A DNA stretch of 10,289 nt from NCBI GenBank assembly GCA_044359885.1, contig JBIKLI010000142.1:1-10289 (forward strand), written 5' to 3'. The translations under genes were made by a program, and so were the position numbers. The notes beneath the pieces are model-generated. The model was not told the origin of the DNA. It saw only the letters and a program-made list of their open reading frames with translations, and made no database searches. This document shows positions 6,652 to 10,289 of this stretch, one piece after another. This stretch comes from CAIOSQ01 sp044359885. Lineage in GTDB: Bacteria; Pseudomonadota; Alphaproteobacteria; CACIAM-22H2. Every line of letters starts with the position of its first letter. Position 1 is the stretch's first letter.

Positions 6652-6662
6652 CGGAGCTCTCC

Positions 6663-7931
6663 TCAGCCGATCAGGACGGCGCGGAAGTCGTTGACGTTGG
6701 TCAGCGTCGGTCCCGTCGTCACCAGATCGCCCAGGGCGTGGAACACGGTCCAGGAATCGTTGTCGGCCAGCCGGGACGCGGGGTCGATCCCCGACGCCCC
6801 CAGCCGCGACAACGTGTCGGGTCCGGCGTAGGCGCCGGCGCTGGCCTCCACGCCGTCGATGCCGTCGGTGTCGCCGGCGAGCGCGTGGATGCCGGCCGCG
6901 CCGCCGGCCGCCAGCACGAAACCCAGCAGGAATTCGGCGTTGCGTCCGCCGCGTCCGCCGCCGCGCACGGTGACCGTGGTCTCGCCGCCGGAGATCACCA
7001 CGCAGGGCGGCGCGACCGGTCCGCGTCCGTCGCGGATGGCGAGCGCGAGTTCGGCCTGCGCGCGCCCGACCTCGCGCGCCTCCCCCTCCACGGCGTCGCC
7101 CAGGCAATGCACCGCATAGCCTGCCGCGCGGGCGCCGGCGATCGCATGATCGAGGGCCTGCGCCGGGCTTGCGGTCATCACGAAACGCGTCGTCGCGAAG
7201 GCGGCGTCGCCGGGCTTGGGCGTCTCGTTCGCCGGATCGGCGAGGCGCGCGGCGATCGCCGCCGACGGCACGATGCCGTGCTTCGCCAGAACGGCGCGCG
7301 CCGCGGCGAGCGTCGTCGGATCGGGCACCGTCGGGCCCGAGCCGATCGTCGAGGGATCGTCGCCGGGCACGTCGGAGATGGCGAGGGTCAGCACCGGCGC
7401 CGGTGCCGCCGCCGCCGCCAGCCTGCCGCCGGCGATGCGCGAGAGATGCTTTCGCACCGTGTTCATCTCGCCGATATTCGCGCCCGAGCGCAGCAGCGCG
7501 CCGGTCAGCGCGCGGAATTCCTCGAGCCCCACCGGCGCCTGCGGCAGCGCCAGCAGCGCCGATCCGCCTCCGGACATCAGCACCAGCACCAGATCCTCGG
7601 CCGTCGCGCCCGCGGCCAGCGCCAGCATCCGCGCTGCCGCCGCGGGCGCGCGCGCGTCGGGCACGGGATGCGCGGCCTCGACGACCTCGATGCGCCGGCA
7701 GGGCACGCCATGGCCGTCGCGCGTGACCACCAGGCCCTCGATCCGCCCGGCCGTGCCGTAATGCGCCTCCGTGGCCGCGGCCATCGCCGCCGAGGCCTTG
7801 CCGGCGCCGAGCACGATCAGACGGCCCCGCGGCAGCGGCGGCAGGTGGGGCGGAACGCAGAGCCGCGGCTGGGCCGCGGCGATGGTCGACCGGAACAGGC
7901 CTTCGAGGAACTGGCGCGGCGTCGCTGTCAT
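6663..7931 (-). CDS. ttuD: Glycerate 2-kinase, TtuD/GckA type (MOFRL family)
   Basis: Phosphorylates D-glycerate to 2-phosphoglycerate with ATP, feeding lower glycolysis. Members are often annotated as hydroxypyruvate reductase TtuD for historical reasons. At 422 aa it is typical. The N-terminal domain shows IVLGAGKASAAMA (39–51), the phosphate-binding-like MSGGGSALLALP (119–130), NTVRKHLSRIAGG (157–169) and ISDVPGDDPSTIGSGPTVPDP (185–205). The C-terminal MOFRL domain has ISGGETTVTVRG (313–324), GRGGRNAEF (326–334) and AGDTDGIDG (352–360). It is the first gene of the leftward operon, with pyk 11 nt downstream, so glycerate is channelled to PEP and pyruvate. The start is ATG 7931, which gives the family N-terminus (RQFLEGLFRSTIAAAQP). 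There is no clear Shine–Dalgarno sequence, unlike pyk and the first hydratase gene. The promoter should lie in 7932–8067. Confidence 0.95.
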   Translation of the reverse strand: MTATPRQFLEGLFRSTIAAAQPRLCVPPHLPPLPRGRLIVLGAGKASAAMAAATEAHYGTAGRIEGLVVTRDGHGVPCRRIEVVEAAHPVPDARAPAAAARMLALAAGATAEDLVLVLMSGGGSALLALPQAPVGLEEFRALTGALLRSGANIGEMNTVRKHLSRIAGGRLAAAAAPAPVLTLAISDVPGDDPSTIGSGPTVPDPTTLAAARAVLAKHGIVPSAAIAARLADPANETPKPGDAAFATTRFVMTASPAQALDHAIAGARAAGYAVHCLGDAVEGEAREVGRAQAELALAIRDGRGPVAPPCVVISGGETTVTVRGGGRGGRNAEFLLGFVLAAGGAAGIHALAGDTDGIDGVEASAGAYAGPDTLSRLGASGIDPASRLADNDSWTVFHALGDLVTTGPTLTNVNDFRAVLIG

Positions 7932-8067
7932 GGGCGGACCGTAGCGAAGCGGGCGCGCGCGCGAAACCCCGGCGATGCGCCGCCCCTCGCTGTGGCGGCC
8001 GGCCGCGCGCCGGTGGTAGGGTCCCGGCCGCGCCGCAAGATCCGGCCCCACCGCTCCAAGCCAAGGC
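7932..8067. promoter_or_regulatory. Divergent intergenic region between ttuD operon and msbA–waaA
   Basis: These 136 nt separate the leftward glycerate kinase start from the rightward msbA start, so both promoters are expected here. I find no convincing −35/−10 pair, operator palindrome or riboswitch in this G+C-rich stretch. A purine-rich AAGG ends 1 nt before the msbA ATG, too close for a good ribosome-binding site. The call rests on gene orientation only. Confidence 0.4.
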
Positions 8068-9845
<1,778 letters not shown>

Positions 9846-9849
<4 letters not shown>

Positions 9850-10289
9850 CCGCGCCCTTCGCCCTGCTCGGCCGGCTCGCCGCGCCGGCGCTGCGTCTGC
9901 TGCTGGCGCGGCGCGCGCGCCAGGGCAAGGAAGATCCCGCCCGGCTCGGCGAACGTCGCGGCGTGGCGGGGCTGCCGCGCCCGTCCGGCCGGCTGCTGTG
10001 GATCCATGGCGCCTCGGTCGGCGAGGCACGCTCGGTCCTGCCGCTGCTGGGCGCGATCCTCGACCGCCATCCCGGCGCCGCGGCGCTGGTGACGACCGGC
10101 ACGCTGACCTCGGCGCGCATGCTGGCGACGGCGCTGCCGCCGCGCGCGTGCCATCAATTCGTGCCGCTCGACGTGCCGGGATGGGTCGCGCGTTTCCTCG
10201 ACCATTGGCGGCCCGATGCGGCGCTGTGGGTGGAGAGCGAGCTGTGGCCGAACATGCTGTCCGCGCTCGCCGCGCGCGGTGTCCCCGCG
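9846..10289 (+). CDS. waaA: 3-deoxy-D-manno-octulosonic acid (Kdo) transferase, 3'-partial
   Basis: Transfers Kdo from CMP-Kdo to the lipid A precursor on the cytoplasmic face of the inner membrane (also called KdtA). Only the first 148 residues lie in the window; the frame is open to the right edge. An N-terminal hydrophobic anchor (ALLGRLAAPALRLLLA) is followed by the basic GKEDPARLGERRG segment, then LWIHGASVGEARS with Glu60 in the position of the catalytic base of E. coli WaaA. TTGTLTSARM, FVPLDVPGWVARFLDHW and LWVESELWPNM are further family motifs of the N-terminal glycosyltransferase domain. The ATG start overlaps the msbA stop (ATGA). How many Kdo residues the enzyme adds cannot be read from this part. 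Confidence 0.96.

Noticed and set aside
7963..7972. GAAACCCCGG in the ttuD–msbA intergenic region, identical to part of the palindrome arm
   Set aside because: Only 10 nt match, the complementary arm is absent nearby, and such a match can arise by chance in G+C-rich DNA.
7979..8035. G+C-rich partial inverted repeats and a repeated CCGGCCGCGC in the divergent intergenic region
   Set aside because: Short, imperfect and expected at this base composition; no operator could be supported.

Overview
The window is a stretch of very G+C-rich bacterial chromosome, about 80% G+C in the xseA part by hand count of one line. The genes are tightly packed and often overlap by 4 nt. The lipid A/Kdo genes (msbA, waaA) point to a Gram-negative. 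The composition, the xseA plus M23 pairing, and a glycerate kinase–pyruvate kinase pair like TtuD/TtuE of Agrobacterium suggest an alphaproteobacterium, possibly Rhodospirillales-like. The taxon is an inference. No tRNA, rRNA, CRISPR array, transposase or phage gene is visible.

Layout. (1) 1–2256, rightward: the 3' part of xseA (exonuclease VII large subunit; its start lies outside the window), overlapping by 4 nt a secreted M23 metallopeptidase. (2) 2262–3647: a single leftward gene of visibly lower G+C (2357–3535), coding for a probable cell-wall hydrolase with a peptidoglycan-binding-like N-terminus and a BPSL0067/CHAP-like cysteine domain. It is bracketed by two copies of a ~75-nt palindromic repeat. 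The repeat loops show that the copies lie in inverted orientation to each other. Each copy, read leftward, is followed by a T5 run and stands just downstream of a leftward gene, so each also looks like an intrinsic terminator. (3) 3661–7931, leftward: a four-gene operon transcribed in the order glycerate 2-kinase (ttuD-like), pyruvate kinase, and two adjacent paralogues of the 2-keto-4-pentenoate hydratase/4-oxalocrotonate decarboxylase family. Spacings are 11 nt, 22 nt and a 4-nt overlap. (4) 7932–8067: a divergent intergenic region. (5) 8068–10289, rightward: msbA-like lipid A flippase and the 5' part of waaA (Kdo transferase), overlapping by 4 nt.

How the genes work together. The leftward operon would carry glycerate to 2-phosphoglycerate (TtuD) and, after enolase encoded elsewhere, PEP to pyruvate (Pyk). 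The hydratase-family pair acts on 2-oxo-4-enoate compounds that also end in pyruvate through an aldolase not present here. MsbA and WaaA act in building and exporting lipid A-core. The most unusual part is the repeat-bracketed low-G+C hydrolase gene, which looks like an inserted cassette between two ordinary chromosomal operons.
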